Assembly (NCBI GenBank): GCA_023053685.1
Contig: JALIGW010000016.1
Span: 9,359,501-9,423,500, forward strand
Reading direction: 5' to 3'
Length of the DNA: 64,000 bases
Source: Diadophis punctatus similis
Taxonomy: Eukaryota; Chordata; Lepidosauria; Squamata; Dipsadidae
The notes beneath the pieces were generated by a model that saw only the letters and a list, made by a program, of their open reading frames with translations, was not told where the DNA came from and searched no databases. The translations under genes and the position numbers were made by a program. Below, one piece after another: positions 1 to 10,869 of this stretch (within the stretch, counting starts at the first letter, position 1; the number at the start of each line of letters is the position of its first letter).

Positions 1-6
1 AAAGAG

Positions 7-207
7 CAGAAGTGGCATTCAGCCGGTTCTAACCGGTAGCGCTGACTGCGGGAGGCCCCGCCCACCTGCCCGGACGTAATCACGTCCTATTTATCCATGT
101 TTTCGAGGCTGTGCGCATGCACGGACGGGGCACTTGCGAGCGAAGCTAGCGCGTGACCTCTCTCACATTTGGAAACCAGTAGGGAAGGTAAGTGAATGCC
201 ACCTCTG
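7..207. mobile_element. hAT-type MITE, GGTGGGTTC family
   Basis: Starts CAGAAGTGG and ends CCACCTCTG, the imperfect terminal inverted repeats (TIRs) of a family recurring through the window. The 8 bases after it are gaaaatag; the 6 visible before it are aaagag, so an 8-bp TSD is likely but cut by the window edge. Interior is GC-rich and non-coding. Confidence 0.6.
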
Positions 208-530
208 GAAAATAGCATTGTAAAAGGAAAAGAAACATTTGAAAAGGAAAAACATACAAATGGGTTTGGGTATGATACATTCTCAGCTTTCCGCAAGGTT
301 GGCTTGACTGTTTTCTTTGTTCAGGAAGGCCTGAGAACAGCTAAAAATGCTGCAATGTATTACAAAACTTATATTCTTAGGATTAAGTGTTTGTAGCCCA
401 CTAGATAAGGACTTCAAGTTGAGACCTTTCCCGAGAGCTGTGTATGAAATGTCCTTATCTCTTCTAGAAGAAGAGAGAAAACACAGTAAATAAAAGATGA
501 GTATGGTCTGTAAAATATGTATTATATCTG

Positions 531-645
531 TGCTCTTGCCTCACAACCAGGAGGTTGTGAGTTCGATCCTAGGTAGAGGCAGATGTAGAGTCTCCTGCTT
601 GGGCAGGGGGTTGGACTAGATGACCTGCAAGGTCCCTTCCAACCA
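531..645 (+). mobile_element. tRNA-headed SINE with CR1-like tail
   Basis: The left part has a B-box-like gagttcgatcctagg in a tRNA-like head. The right part (from about 588) is nearly identical to the CR1 3' end seen elsewhere (gggttggactagatgacc, ggtcccttccaac). A related copy lies at 54994-55146 on the other strand. The shared end suggests CR1 mobilised it. Confidence 0.55.
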
Positions 646-660
646 TGTTAAAAATGCTTT

Positions 661-1293
661 TGATAAAACAGTATTTCACTTGAACTTTCCAGACCTCTGT
701 GAAATGCTCTCCTGCCAGTCCTGGTTTCTGAAAGAGAGACCGTTTCTTGAAAGTTAAGGCTTATGGGAAATTATTAGCAATACAATTGAAAAGCAAATTT
801 TAAACATGGCTCTACCTTGGATATGTGTGACTATATGTAAGATACTAACTCTAGGTAATTTGACCAAAAGACAAAACCCATATAAATCTTAAAATATAGT
901 ATTAATGGAAAATTACAACTTATTATATTGTACCCCACATACCTGATACTGAATGATGAAGAGAGGCAAGACTTGCGGCTCCTGTTGTAATCCTCAAGCT
1001 TTAATTATTGTGAAAATTTCTTGTTCAATAATTCATAAGAAACTGGAAAGGCTTTGATGCCAGCTGGGTCTGGTTGAATCATGAGTAAAAATAGAATGGT
1101 TTGCCAGATCAAAATCACAGATCCCAGCTTCTGCAAGTTAGGCATGGATTTCTTCTACCAATGTATTGCTGACATTTATTATGCCCTCCCCACCAAAAAA
1201 CCACAACCCCTTACAAAGTGTTCATTAATCTTTAGTGAAATTTTGTTTAGAGACATACGAGATTTTATGTTTCCCTTGATGTAAATGCTGATG
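661..1293. other. intronic sequence, nothing recognised
   Basis: AT-rich sequence without a convincing coding frame or recognisable repeat. Confidence 0.5.
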
Positions 1294-1301
1294 CTATAGT
1301 G

Positions 1302-2078
1302 CCATGATGGCGAACGTATGGCACGCGTGCCACAGGTGGCACATGGAGCCATATCGGAGGGTACGTGAGGCTTTGCCCTATGTCAGCTCCAGCGCGCATT
1401 CGCATGCTGGCCAGCTGATTTTCAGCCTTGGGGAAGGCTGTTTTCGCCCTCCGGAGGCTTCAGGGGGCTTCCCTGAGGCCTCCAGAGTGCAAAAAACAGC
1501 CCAACGGGTAAACTGGAAGTTCGGAAAAACGGACTTCCGATTTGCCCATTGGGCCATCCTGAAGCCTCCTGAAGCCTCCAGAGGGGGAAAAACAGCCCAA
1601 TGTGCAAACCGGAAGTTCGGCAAAACGGACTTCCGATTTGCTCGTTGGGCCATTTTTCGCCATCCCCAGGCTTCAGGGAAGCCTCCTGAAGCCTAGAAAC
1701 GGCGAAAAACAGCCCAACGGGCAAACCGGAAGTCCGTTTCTGAACTTCTGGTTTATCAGAGTTTGTTGCAAAATTCAGTTTCCAGAAGCACACACAGATG
1801 ACTGATTCAGCTGGATTCATTAACTTCTTTATAAACATAGTAATATATATATAATATATATATATATTACTATGGCCGTTTTTCACCATTCCCAGGCTTC
1901 AGGAGTCCGGAGGCTTCAGTGAGGCCTGTGTGCATACGTGGGGGGCAGCGTGGGAGGGGGTTGTGCACATGCGCGGGGGCAGCATGGGGGTTGTGCGCAT
2001 GTGCAGGGGAGGGCATGGGTGAGGGCACGTACGCGCACACCTTTTGGCACATGAGCCAAAAAAGGTTCACCATCACTG
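1302..2078. mobile_element. hAT-type element, GATGGCGAACC family
   Basis: Ends ccatgatggcgaacgt and ggttcaccatcactg are imperfect inverted repeats; flanks carry the exact 8-bp TSD ctatagtg at 1294-1301 and 2079-2086. The interior holds a tandem array (about 1440-1730) of a short GC-rich unit containing ggaagttcgg and ttccgatttgccc, plus a TA-rich stretch near 1843-1873. Open frames on both strands here are by-products of this repetition. Confidence 0.85.
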
Positions 2079-2086
2079 CTATAGTG

Positions 2087-2774
2087 TAAGGGAAATGGCA
2101 GGATATCGTCTCAGAAGCTTTAAATGAAATATTCTGCCACATGCAAAACCTGCTAATTTAATAGCATGAAGCCACTTAGCATAATGATACCTCTTGTTTA
2201 GTAGATGGACAATTTATGGAACAGGAGATATCCCCTCCCGTTTAATTCATCTCTCAGAAGCTTCAACAGGTGGCCAGTGATTCCTGTCCATTTAATGAAA
2301 AAGGCCATTCAACCTCTGAAATGAATAAAAACCTCTGTCCAGATGCTGCATTTTCCAACACAAAATAGTCATTGCTGAGAGCTGGAGTTAATGATCTCTC
2401 CCAACTTTGTACAACATTCTGGGCTAGTGAATAAACCCAGCATGCCTCCGCAGCTCTGAACATGTGAGGCTGCTTTGTCTATCCATTTTCATCCTCTCTG
2501 TCAGGCATACTTCCATTTCTCCTCCTTTCCACCCTCATCACTCTATGGGTCCCTTCTCTCTACCTCTGTACAGTACAACCCATGGAAGAGCAGCTCAGGC
2601 AATAGCAACCAGAACTACCCGTGAATAGGCCCGAGTAGATGTTTTATTATTGATCACCTATATTACAAGAATCTTGTCTTCCTTCCCTTGGGAAATGACA
2701 GATATAGACCTAAAGGTTTGATTCAGACATTTCCTTCCTTGAATCAACTCTAAGCTGGAATGTCTCTTTATTTC
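2087..2774. other. intronic sequence, nothing recognised
   Basis: No coding frame, RNA gene or repeat family I can name. Confidence 0.5.
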
Positions 2775-2782
2775 CCTTACAG

Positions 2783-3007
2783 CAGTGGTTCTCAACCTTC
2801 CTAATGCCGCCCACCGCGCCCCACCCTGCTGCCGCACCCGCAGCCGCCATTTGGGTTATATTACCCTCTGCTCATGCGAAAAGCATTCTATGCATGCGCA
2901 GAGGGTAAAAGAACCCAAATGGCGGCGTCCGGGCGAAGTCTCCCAACCCCTGTGAAAGAGTCGTTCGACCCCCAAAGGGGTTGCAACCCCCAGGTTGAGA
3001 ACCGCTG
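2783..3007. mobile_element. SPIN-like hAT MITE
   Basis: TIRs cagtggttctcaacc and ggttgagaaccgctg; flanks ccttacag and ccttagag match at 7 of 8 bases. The right end (gggtcg-like, 'ttcgacccccaaagggg') resembles the vertebrate SPIN/Charlie-type hAT ends. The interior is CpG-rich and partly palindromic; too short to encode a transposase. Confidence 0.8.
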
Positions 3008-3571
3008 CCTTAGAGGGTCTCCCTGTCCTTCGGCTGGTGATGCCATCATAAACAGATATCTTGAAAAAAAAGTGCAGGCACTTTTCCCTGCCATCTGAGC
3101 TTTTCTCCCACTGTCAGCATGGGTTTATTTATCGTATGGCTCATTCACATCACATTTCAGTAAAAGGAAGACAGGTGGAATAATAAAGAGGTGTGGGAGG
3201 AGAAAGGATGGGAGGAGATCTGTAGGTTTGGAGTTTCGCAGAGACTAAGTAAGTGGAATGGAGCAAGTAGGTAAGGAAATGGATAAGTAGAGCAGCAAAA
3301 GGAAGAAGGTGTTTTTCCTTCAGAGGGAGTAGACGGTCCACACAAAAAAGAAAGTATGGAAGTCCAACAGGGAAAAGCAGAATGTGGAATGGTGCAAGAG
3401 CTCTATGTGCTGGCCATTAACAAAGAAGAAGAAAGTAGAAGAAAACCAAGAGAGAGTCAAAAAGACAGAACAGAATTTGTAAGAAGCAAGAATTGCTACC
3501 TGTAATTTTGCTATAAAACCAGTAAATTCCAGAGGTTTTTTTTTTTGGACAAAACTGCTGTGAAAAATGGT

Positions 3572-3766
3572 CACATGACTGTGGGATGCTGCAAATGGTG
3601 GTTGTAAATGTGGCTCGGCTGCTAAGCACCCGACATGCAGTCACATGACCTGGGAGAGGTGGACATCTGAACTTTGAGTTTGGTTTGTAAGTATCCCACC
3701 AGGGAGGTCCGTTGTAACTTTGAATGGTCGCTAAGCGGCTAGTCATAAGTCGAGGACTACCTGTAT
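3572..3766 (+). mobile_element. half copy of the AGGTAGTCCTCGAC repeat
   Basis: Right half of an abundant element, ending in agtcgaggactacctg. It shares internal motifs such as 'gtcacatgac' and 'actttgaatggtcgctaa' with copies at 13850, 25744, 35124, 39483, 41909, 55326 and 62055. Confidence 0.65.
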
Positions 3767-3880
3767 TCAGTGACTAAGATCACTGTATACTGTATAAATA
3801 GTTTATCTGAACTCTAGAAAAATGGATCCATAGTAGCTCATACACTATGGATACATAGAACTTTAAATTGTTCTTTAAAG

Positions 3881-4561
3881 TACCGTATTTTTCGGAGTAT
3901 AAGACGCATCTTTTTGCCCCCCAAAAGAGGGTGGAAATGTCGGTACGTCTTATACACCGAATACAGCCATTTTTGGCCTCCCAAAGCCCCGCCCCCGCAT
4001 CCAATTTTTGCGAAACACGGGGGCATTTTTACCTTCCCCCACCCCCTAGGAGTGCTCTGCAGGCTTCCCAAACCCTCTGCATGCCTCGTTTTTGCAAAAA
4101 AAGGCTGAAAAATAGGCCGTTTTTCGCAGAAACGGGGGTGTTTTTGCCTTCTAATTACCCCATCTAGCATGGCTGGAGGAGGAATTCTGGGAGTTGAAGT
4201 CCACTATTCTTAAAGCTGTCAGGTTTGAAGACCTAGGGGTTAGGGGTGCAAGGGTCTTCAAACTTGGCAAGTTTAAGACTTGTGGACTTCAACTCCCATT
4301 CCTGAGCTAGCATGACTGGAGGAGGAATTCTGGGAGTTGAAGTCCACAAGTCTTAAAGCTGTCAAGTTTGAAGTTTGTAAAAAGTGTACATGGTTGTAAA
4401 AAGTATACATGGTTGTAAAAAGTATTCTGCTATACTGGTATTTTATTAAATAATATATTACTACACCATTTGGTTCAGAATACTTTTTTCCTTGTTTTCC
4501 TCCTCTAAAATCTAGGTGCGTCTTATACTCTGGTGTGTCTTATACTCCGAAAAATACAGTA
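3881..4561. mobile_element. TA-flanked mariner-like MITE
   Basis: Inverted termini TACCGTATTTTTCGGAGTAT and its complement, flanked by TA as in Tc1/mariner elements. The interior (about 4165-4378) contains two degraded copies of the palindromic 'ttctgggagttgaagtccac' hAT repeat. No transposase frame. Relatives at 37631-38569 and 43364-44365. The outer flanks are themselves an inverted repeat of 'ttctttaaag'. Confidence 0.75.
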
Positions 4562-6050
4562 ACTTTAAAGTAACTTTAAAGAACAATTTTGAGTTCAGAT
4601 TCCCATAAGGATGGGTACCGTGTTTCAAAATTCATTGAAAACGAAAGTGCAAAAATTGCAGCTCATCCTTTCTTTGGATTTTTCTTAGCTGCTTGTGATC
4701 CACCTATCTAGGCAATTGGACGAGATTAAGCATAACTTCAAATAGTTACAGTATATGAATCCATACTGAATGTCTTTCAAGAGAGGGGACAAAATGAACC
4801 TTGTGTAATGATGCTAAACTTCAAAATAGGAAAATGAGACATCTGAATCCTCTTGTTGACAATGGGACGTTTTGGAAGCTGAGGCCAAGTAGAAGACCCC
4901 AGGTTAACTATTTTGATTAGCTTCATTTGTGCAACATTCCTTTTATTTGGCAGCAAATAATCACAACACGTCTGACCATGTAAAGCTGTTTTGTCTATCA
5001 GTTCCAATGCTGGCAACATGAATTTTCTAGGTCCCTTTCCCAAAGCATAAAAAAAACAAGACACTGAATGGCAGGTGGTTTTGCAGGATCTTTTTTTGAT
5101 GCCCATCATTTTGTCTGTTAATGCTGGCTACTGAAACTTGGACCATTTTCATAAAAAGTCTGTAATCTATCATTTTGCTCTGTTCCTTCCCCCTTTTAAA
5201 GTTGATCACCATTGTTTATTATTTTGGATATTCATCTTGTTTTAACATGTGCATTTTGGAGTGAAGTTTTGTGACAATGTGAGATTTAAGGATAATGCCA
5301 TTGCAGGGGGGAAAAAAGAATACACTAATTTATTGATTAGATTTTTAACTCACCTTGATTTTCTACAACTCAAAACAGAAAATATTATTATTATTGTTGT
5401 ACCTCACCTTTATTTTTGTGCCATGCCAAGAAATGTATATAAGGCTTCCACCTATTTTCCCTACAGCAACAATACTTTGTGATGGGTTCACTTGACAGAG
5501 AACAGCTGAGCCAAAGTCATACCACCGGAGACACATTATAGTATGGATCATTTGATCAATGAGTTAATGATTTATATCTAAGTTTTAATTTTAATATCAA
5601 CTATTAGAATTGTTATATTTGGTCTCCATTTTCTTGTTACTAAATCTTTACAATGCATTGACATCTAGGTTAGTTAATCATGTTTATCCCTATATTTTTG
5701 GTATTTGTTTCTAACGTAAGTAATTTGAAAGACTACCCATCTATTAAGTTCAAGATAGGGTAAAAATCAATTCATTGGTGTTTTTTTTTTTAAAAATTCT
5801 ATCCTTAATATATATTTATTTAACAAAAAACTTTTAAAACAACATTTCTGCAGTCATGGACCACTAAATTATTTGGAAAACATATAAATCATTTAGCTAA
5901 ACAAACCCCTGCTCCATTCTGCTTAATGTCAACTGGCAAAGCTTTCAAGTTGCCATGGGGGGGAGAGCCGACAGAGTGGCTGTTTGCGCTAACTAAAACT
6001 ACATTCCACAAATGTTTCTTTTACTGATTGTGTCCTAGGTTACCGGAGTC
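4562..6050. other. intronic sequence, nothing recognised
   Basis: AT-rich; open frames here are short and show no family features. Confidence 0.5.
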
Positions 6051-6127
6051 AGAAGGAGGGGTGTGGGGTCCACAGCCCGCCAACGTGGTCCATTGGATAA
6101 TGTGATTTATGACATGTCCAATGAAAA

Positions 6128-6330
6128 CCTTTTGCGACCTTCTGACAAGCAAAGTCAACGGGGAAGCCAGATTCACTTAACAACCCTGATATTAATTTAA
6201 CAACTGCAGTGATTCACTTAACAACTGGCAAGAAAGGACGTAAAATGGAGCAAAACTCACTTAACAAATGTTTTGCTCAGCAACATTAGGCTCAATGATG
6301 GTTGTAAAGTTGAGCAATACCTGTAGTCTG
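6128..6330 (-). mobile_element. fragment of the AGGTAGTCCTCGAC repeat
   Basis: Contains 'gattcacttaacaac' and 'cttctgacaagcaaagtcaa', the reverse complements or partners of motifs in the full copy at 25744-26118; ends near acctgtag. Confidence 0.55.
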
Positions 6331-6410
6331 TCAGGCAAGGAGTTGAATTGTAGCCCTTTTCCCTCTCTGTGACTCATAATCTTGTTACCTGCTTGCCAAT
6401 CAGTCTATAG

Positions 6411-6701
6411 CAGGGGTGTCAAACTCGATTTCATTGAGGGCCGCATCAGGGTTGTGTTTGACCTCAGGGGGCCAGGTTGGCATGGCCAGGGTGACATCAC
6501 TCGTGTCAGGGGCGCCTGTGGCCCGAGCACTCTGCCTGTGAAAACGGGCTTGTGGGCTCCATTTTTGGCTGGGACGGCCTCCTGCAATGGAAACAGGAGG
6601 GCTGCGGGCCAGTCCTTTGCTGTTTCTAGGGCGACCCCATAGGCCAGCTCTAAGCACTCCACGGGTCGGATGCGGCCTGCAGGCCTTGAGTTTGACACCC
6701 C
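6411..6701. mobile_element. hAT MITE, CAGGGGTGTCAAACTC family, interrupted
   Basis: Begins caggggtgtcaaactc and ends gagtttgacacccc; the outermost bases are displaced by an LTR at 6702-7245 and resume as 'acccctatag' at 7246. The left flank gtctatag is echoed by ctatag after the LTR, consistent with an 8-bp TSD blurred by the later insertion. Confidence 0.75.
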
Positions 6702-7245
6702 TGTTAAGGAGTTATTGTGCTGGTAAGCACATACACAGCGAAATGTGTTGTTGTAATGGTGTTGCAGTTTGATATGAATGCTATTCAGTCAATAAACAGA
6801 ATATCTTTAGTATGTACAAAATAGTTTTTACTTGAATAGTAGCAAAGTTAAATAGGAAGTCCAAGTCATACACAGTTATTCAGTCAATGCGAAGTTTCTT
6901 CTTCTTGCCTATCTTTGTTTTAACTCACAAACAAAGATTACAGCTATCTCTCAATTCTATACTATCACAGATAGTTACTCTTCTCTTCACAGCAATTCCA
7001 CACAGTCATAAAGTAATCTACTCATCAGTAAATCAGCAGAGAGTCTTCAATCCGGAACACACCGTCAAACACCACTCACCACACTAAACCACACTAAACC
7101 ACCAACCACCAACCACATTGAGCATGCTCTCTTGCTTGCTTATATAGTAATCATCCACAATGCATTTAAAGCAATATACACATAACAATGATTTGTGGCT
7201 TAATCATATATTAACACACCCAATCGTTTGAACAGGGTTCTAACA
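6702..7245 (-). mobile_element. solo LTR, minus orientation
   Basis: A 544-bp unit with TGTT...AACA ends, flanked by exact 5-bp repeats acccc at 6697-6701 and 7246-7250. It is the inverted counterpart of 28578-29113. Read on the minus strand it has a TATA-like 'actatataagcaagcaag' and a downstream 'tgtacatactaaagatattc' transcript-end region. No internal retroelement sequence or second direct LTR follows, so it is a solo LTR of a Gypsy- or ERV-type element. Confidence 0.85.
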
Positions 7246-7250
7246 ACCCC

Positions 7251-7587
7251 TATAGACTTCAGCTCCCTAAAGACTCCTCCCATCTCATAGAGCAGACCTT
7301 CTCTCTGACTCCATCCTCAAGCAGAGGCTTGCTGTAGAGTTGGCATCAGCTTTTTGGAACTGGTGCTTAACAGGGCAGCTGGCTTGAAGCAAGTGAGACC
7401 AGATTGAGCAACAGTATGTACCAGCGCATGTGAAAAGGATTTCAGTCTCTTGGGGAATCACAAGCTGAAACCTGAGCCAACCTTGTGATGCAGTTGCAAA
7501 TGGAATAGAAAGGAATCTTAGCTTATAGAGCATGGGAATTCTATTGTCAAGATCTCTGTTCTGCTTTGATTTAACTGCACCTAGAAC
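7251..7587. other. intronic sequence, nothing recognised
   Basis: No supported feature. Confidence 0.5.
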
Positions 7588-7932
7588 ATAGAATAATAGA
7601 GTGGAAGGGATCTTGGAGGTCTTCTAGTTCAACCCTCTGCTCAAGCAGGAGACCCTATACCAGAATGTTGGGGACAATATGCTGACTCTGTAAACCACTT
7701 AAAGAGGGCAGTAAAGCACTGTGAAGTGGTATATTAGTGTAAGTGCTATTGTTATTGTCCAGTCTATTTTTGAAAGCCTCCAGTGATGCAGCACTCACAA
7801 CTTCTGGACGCAAGTTGTTCCATTGGTTGATTGCTCTCACCGTTAGGAAATTTCTCCTTAGTTCTAGTTTGCTTCTCTCCTTAGTTAGTTTCCATCCATT
7901 GTTTCTTGTCTTGCCTTTTGGTGCTTTGGGCA
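7588..7932 (-). mobile_element. CR1 LINE 3' end
   Basis: Minus-strand translation contains KGKTRNNGWKLTKERSKLEL and FLTVRAINQWNNLRPEVV, the conserved C-terminus of CR1 ORF2, followed by the CR1 3' UTR consensus. 5'-truncated, interrupted by a SINE fragment at 7663-7760. Confidence 0.85.
7663..7760 (+). mobile_element. SINE 3' fragment inside CR1
   Basis: Matches the 3' half of the window's main tRNA SINE ('caatatgctgactctgtaaa', '...aagtgctattgttattg'). It splits the CR1 copy, so it is younger than it. Confidence 0.7.
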
Positions 7933-8486
7933 CTGCATTTTGGGAAGGATATTGACAGAGTTGAGCATATCCCTAGGAGAGCTAAGATGATTAGAGATAT
8001 GAAGGAAAACTAGTTGGAGGCACTCCCTATGTTGAGCCTGGAAAAGAGAAGGCTTCATGAAGTTAGGCTTTTATGTCCTCTACGTCACCCTCGTACAGTC
8101 TGGGTCCGTTGGATGTGTTGGATTAAAATCTCCACAGTCCTTAGCCAGACTGACCTGGGAATCCTGCAAGTTGCTATCCATCTGAATGGCATCTGATTAG
8201 AAGAAGCCTGAATTATTCAGATCAGTAGCAATCTCCAAATCTGCCAATTTCAGATGGCAACTCTGTTGAAAGATAACAGAAAATGAAACCTTTTAACATC
8301 AACCATATGTAGAGTCAGTATACAAGTAAACTCTCAATTGAATGGACTAGTGGGACAAAGGGATGTCTGTGAAAATAGAATGCCCATCAAATCCAAATGG
8401 GGTGATTACTGTATTTTAACCATTTGTACATATACTGTATAAAACGGGAATGGTATTTTACATAGACATATTTTACACATGCATAA
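7933..8486. other. intronic sequence, nothing recognised
   Basis: No supported feature before the ORF1-only L1 target site. Confidence 0.5.
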
Positions 8487-8503
8487 AATGGCAATAGGTT
8501 CTT
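8487..8503. repeat. target-site duplication, left copy
   Basis: aatggcaataggttctt, repeated exactly at 12049-12065. The 17-bp length is typical of L1-type target-primed reverse transcription and fixes both ends of the element. Confidence 0.93.
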
Positions 8504-8944
8504 TTATTTTTTAATTTTTTATTAGTACAAAGTACAAACATTTTTTAATTTTTCTCCCCACCCCCACCCCCTTCCCTCCCCCCCCCTCCCCCCCGGACTT
8601 CCCAGAGAGAACACAGGGCATAATATCAGTAATTACAAAAGAAAAAAGAAAAAAGAAAAACCCCTCAACTCCAAATTACACATTTCTAGCGTCATTAAAT
8701 TTCTATATTTTATATTATTTCCCATATAATTCTAAAAAATAAAAAATAAAAATTAAAAATATATTAATTATATAATCTAGGTTATACAAAGGAAGGAAAA
8801 CAATTTCTCCCTCCTCCTTTCAATCACCTTTCTAGATCTATAAACTTTTTTTAATAATACTAAATCTTTAAAAAAACATTAATAACAATAATAATCTCAT
8901 AATTAACTAAAACCGAGAGAATTTTACATAGCTAATATCAAGAT

Positions 8945-9295
8945 ATTAAATAATAATACCTTTAAATTTCATCATAACAACATATTATTCTAAAGCAACT
9001 TATTAACTCAAATAAAACTAAAAAAGTATTACATGTCTACATATTAAATAATAAAACTTTTAAATTTCTTCATAACATAATATTATTATGCAATGACTTT
9101 AATTCATAATAAAAAATATTAAGTAATAATACCTTTAAGTTTCTCATAATAACATTATTATACAACAACTTATTAGCTCAGATAAAAAATTATTACATGT
9201 CTACATATTAAATATTAAAGCCTTTAAATTTCATCATAACCACATAATATTATTGTTCAACAACTTGTTAATTCATGATAAAAAGATATCCTTAA
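8945..9295 (-). repeat. diverged tandem repeats in the L1 3' region
   Basis: Four AT-rich units, each with a variant of 'acctttaaatttcatcataa' near 8960, 9058, 9131 and 9221, giving spacings of about 75-98 bp; two also share 'tattacatgtctacatatta'. They occupy the place where ORF2 would be. Confidence 0.75.
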
Positions 9296-9302
9296 AGGTA
9301 AT

Positions 9303-9303
<1 letters not shown>

Positions 9304-9375
<72 letters not shown>
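9304..9375. repeat. (AAT)n microsatellite
   Basis: About 24 uninterrupted ATA/AAT units inside the 3' region of the ORF1-only L1. Confidence 0.95.
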
Positions 9376-9379
<4 letters not shown>

Positions 9380-9726
9380 CAATAAAAATAATAACAATAG
9401 TAATAATAAAAATAATAATAATAATAGTAAAAATCTAAAGAAGAGAGAGAGAAGAACAAAAACCTAAGACAAATGGAAAAAAAAAAATCCTTCCTTTAAA
9501 ACAATTTTTAAAATCTAATTGTAATAATTTAAAACTCAATAGTTTTAATTAGAAATTAAGAACTCCAATTCTTAAAAAATTATTAAAAAAAAGAAAAAAA
9601 AGAAAAAAATTTTTCTTTCCTTTTTAAAAAAAGAAAGAAAAAAGGAAGAAACAACAAAAAAAAAAGAAAAAAGGAGAAGAAGAAAATACAATTATATTAT
9701 CTCCATCCATCTAATACATATCAACA

Positions 9727-10830
9727 CTACTTCTCTTTATATCTTATTGGTTGCCTCCTTTTGTATCTTGATGATTTTGAATTTATCAGCTCCTCTTCCA
9801 TCTGATCCCAGTACTCCATCTCCTTTTTCACATCTTTCTGGCTCTGCGAATCACTTGGACTCTTTAAGGTTATTTCATTTTGATCCAATAAGGATGACTT
9901 TTCCTCCTTGTCTTCTTCTACATTCATACGTTTTTCTTCTGGAATTTTAGATATATCAGCCTTTAAAATATTAACATAAAATTCAGTAGCTTTGTTTATC
10001 GTATTCAGCCGGTATCTTTTCTCCAAAAATTTCACCGTAACTCCTGTTGGTGCTTCCCATTTGTATTGTAAATTCAATCTTTTAAGTTCATCAATCAAAA
10101 AAGTAAATTCTTTTCTAGCTTTAAGCATTTTAAAGGGAATTTCTTTCCAAATCTTAAGTTCCTGACCATTCACCTGAAGATTATTCTTAAATGTCGCCTG
10201 GATAATTCTGTTCCGTAAGACTCTTGTAGTAAAATATATAACAACATCCCTTGGTAAATGTTTTTGTTTTGCATGCCACGAATTGACCCTGTATATCTTT
10301 TCAATTTGTGTAGCCAGCTCATCTTTAGAAATTCCAGAAACCTGTACCAAGGCCTCAGTCATTCTTCCCTTCAGATCATCATATAAACCTTCTTTCAACC
10401 CCCTTACTCTAATAGCAAATTGCGTTCTTCTAAACTGTGACATCAACACCTCTGTTTCAAAATTTGCAATATCCTTTTTAAATTTGTTTATATATTCCAC
10501 CAAGGTTGCCAACGCTTGTTTATTTGTTTCAATACAGTCCTCCAAAAAATCAACATTTGTTGCTAAACCTTTGCAAACCTCTAACATGTCCATCCGTAGC
10601 TGCTTTTCCATATTCTTCAAAGCTTCCTGCATTTTATTTTCTATTTCAGTAATTTTTTGATTAAATTCCAAAATTAAGTCTTGTTTCATAATCTTTAAAG
10701 TATTTAATAAATTTTCCGATGTCAAAACTTGTGGAGGTGTTGATTCAGTAGCAAGTTGCATTTTAGAAGTATAAGCAGAGGGGTAAATAGACCTTTTATT
10801 CGAGGCAATCATTCCATATTTTGAAGCCAT
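9727..10830 (-). CDS. L1-type ORF1 protein (RNA-binding chaperone), intact
   Basis: An uninterrupted 367-codon frame from ATG. Residues about 40-135 form a long heptad-rich segment (e.g. EFNQKITEIENKMQEALKN), the coiled coil by which ORF1 trimerises. Residues about 136-225 match the RRM-like domain (FAIRVRGLKEG, then LPRDVVIYFTTRVLRNRI), and about 230-290 the C-terminal domain (WKEIPFKMLKARKEFTFLID). A lysine/acid-rich tail of about 70 residues follows. In L1 biology ORF1p coats its RNA and acts as a nucleic-acid chaperone in the cytoplasmic RNP. The length is near the usual L1 range (about 340-370). No ORF2 follows, so reverse transcriptase would have to come from another L1. It is transposon-encoded, not a host gene. 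Confident in family; current expression unknown. Confidence 0.92.
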   Translation of the reverse strand: MASKYGMIASNKRSIYPSAYTSKMQLATESTPPQVLTSENLLNTLKIMKQDLILEFNQKITEIENKMQEALKNMEKQLRMDMLEVCKGLATNVDFLEDCIETNKQALATLVEYINKFKKDIANFETEVLMSQFRRTQFAIRVRGLKEGLYDDLKGRMTEALVQVSGISKDELATQIEKIYRVNSWHAKQKHLPRDVVIYFTTRVLRNRIIQATFKNNLQVNGQELKIWKEIPFKMLKARKEFTFLIDELKRLNLQYKWEAPTGVTVKFLEKRYRLNTINKATEFYVNILKADISKIPEEKRMNVEEDKEEKSSLLDQNEITLKSPSDSQSQKDVKKEMEYWDQMEEELINSKSSRYKRRQPIRYKEK

Positions 10831-10869
10831 TGTTATAATTCCAAAAAAATTGATCTAAAAACACCAAAT

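Noticed and set aside
1304..1889. Overlapping open frames on both strands
   Set aside because: They lie wholly inside the GC-rich tandem array of a hAT element with an exact TSD; no protein family features.
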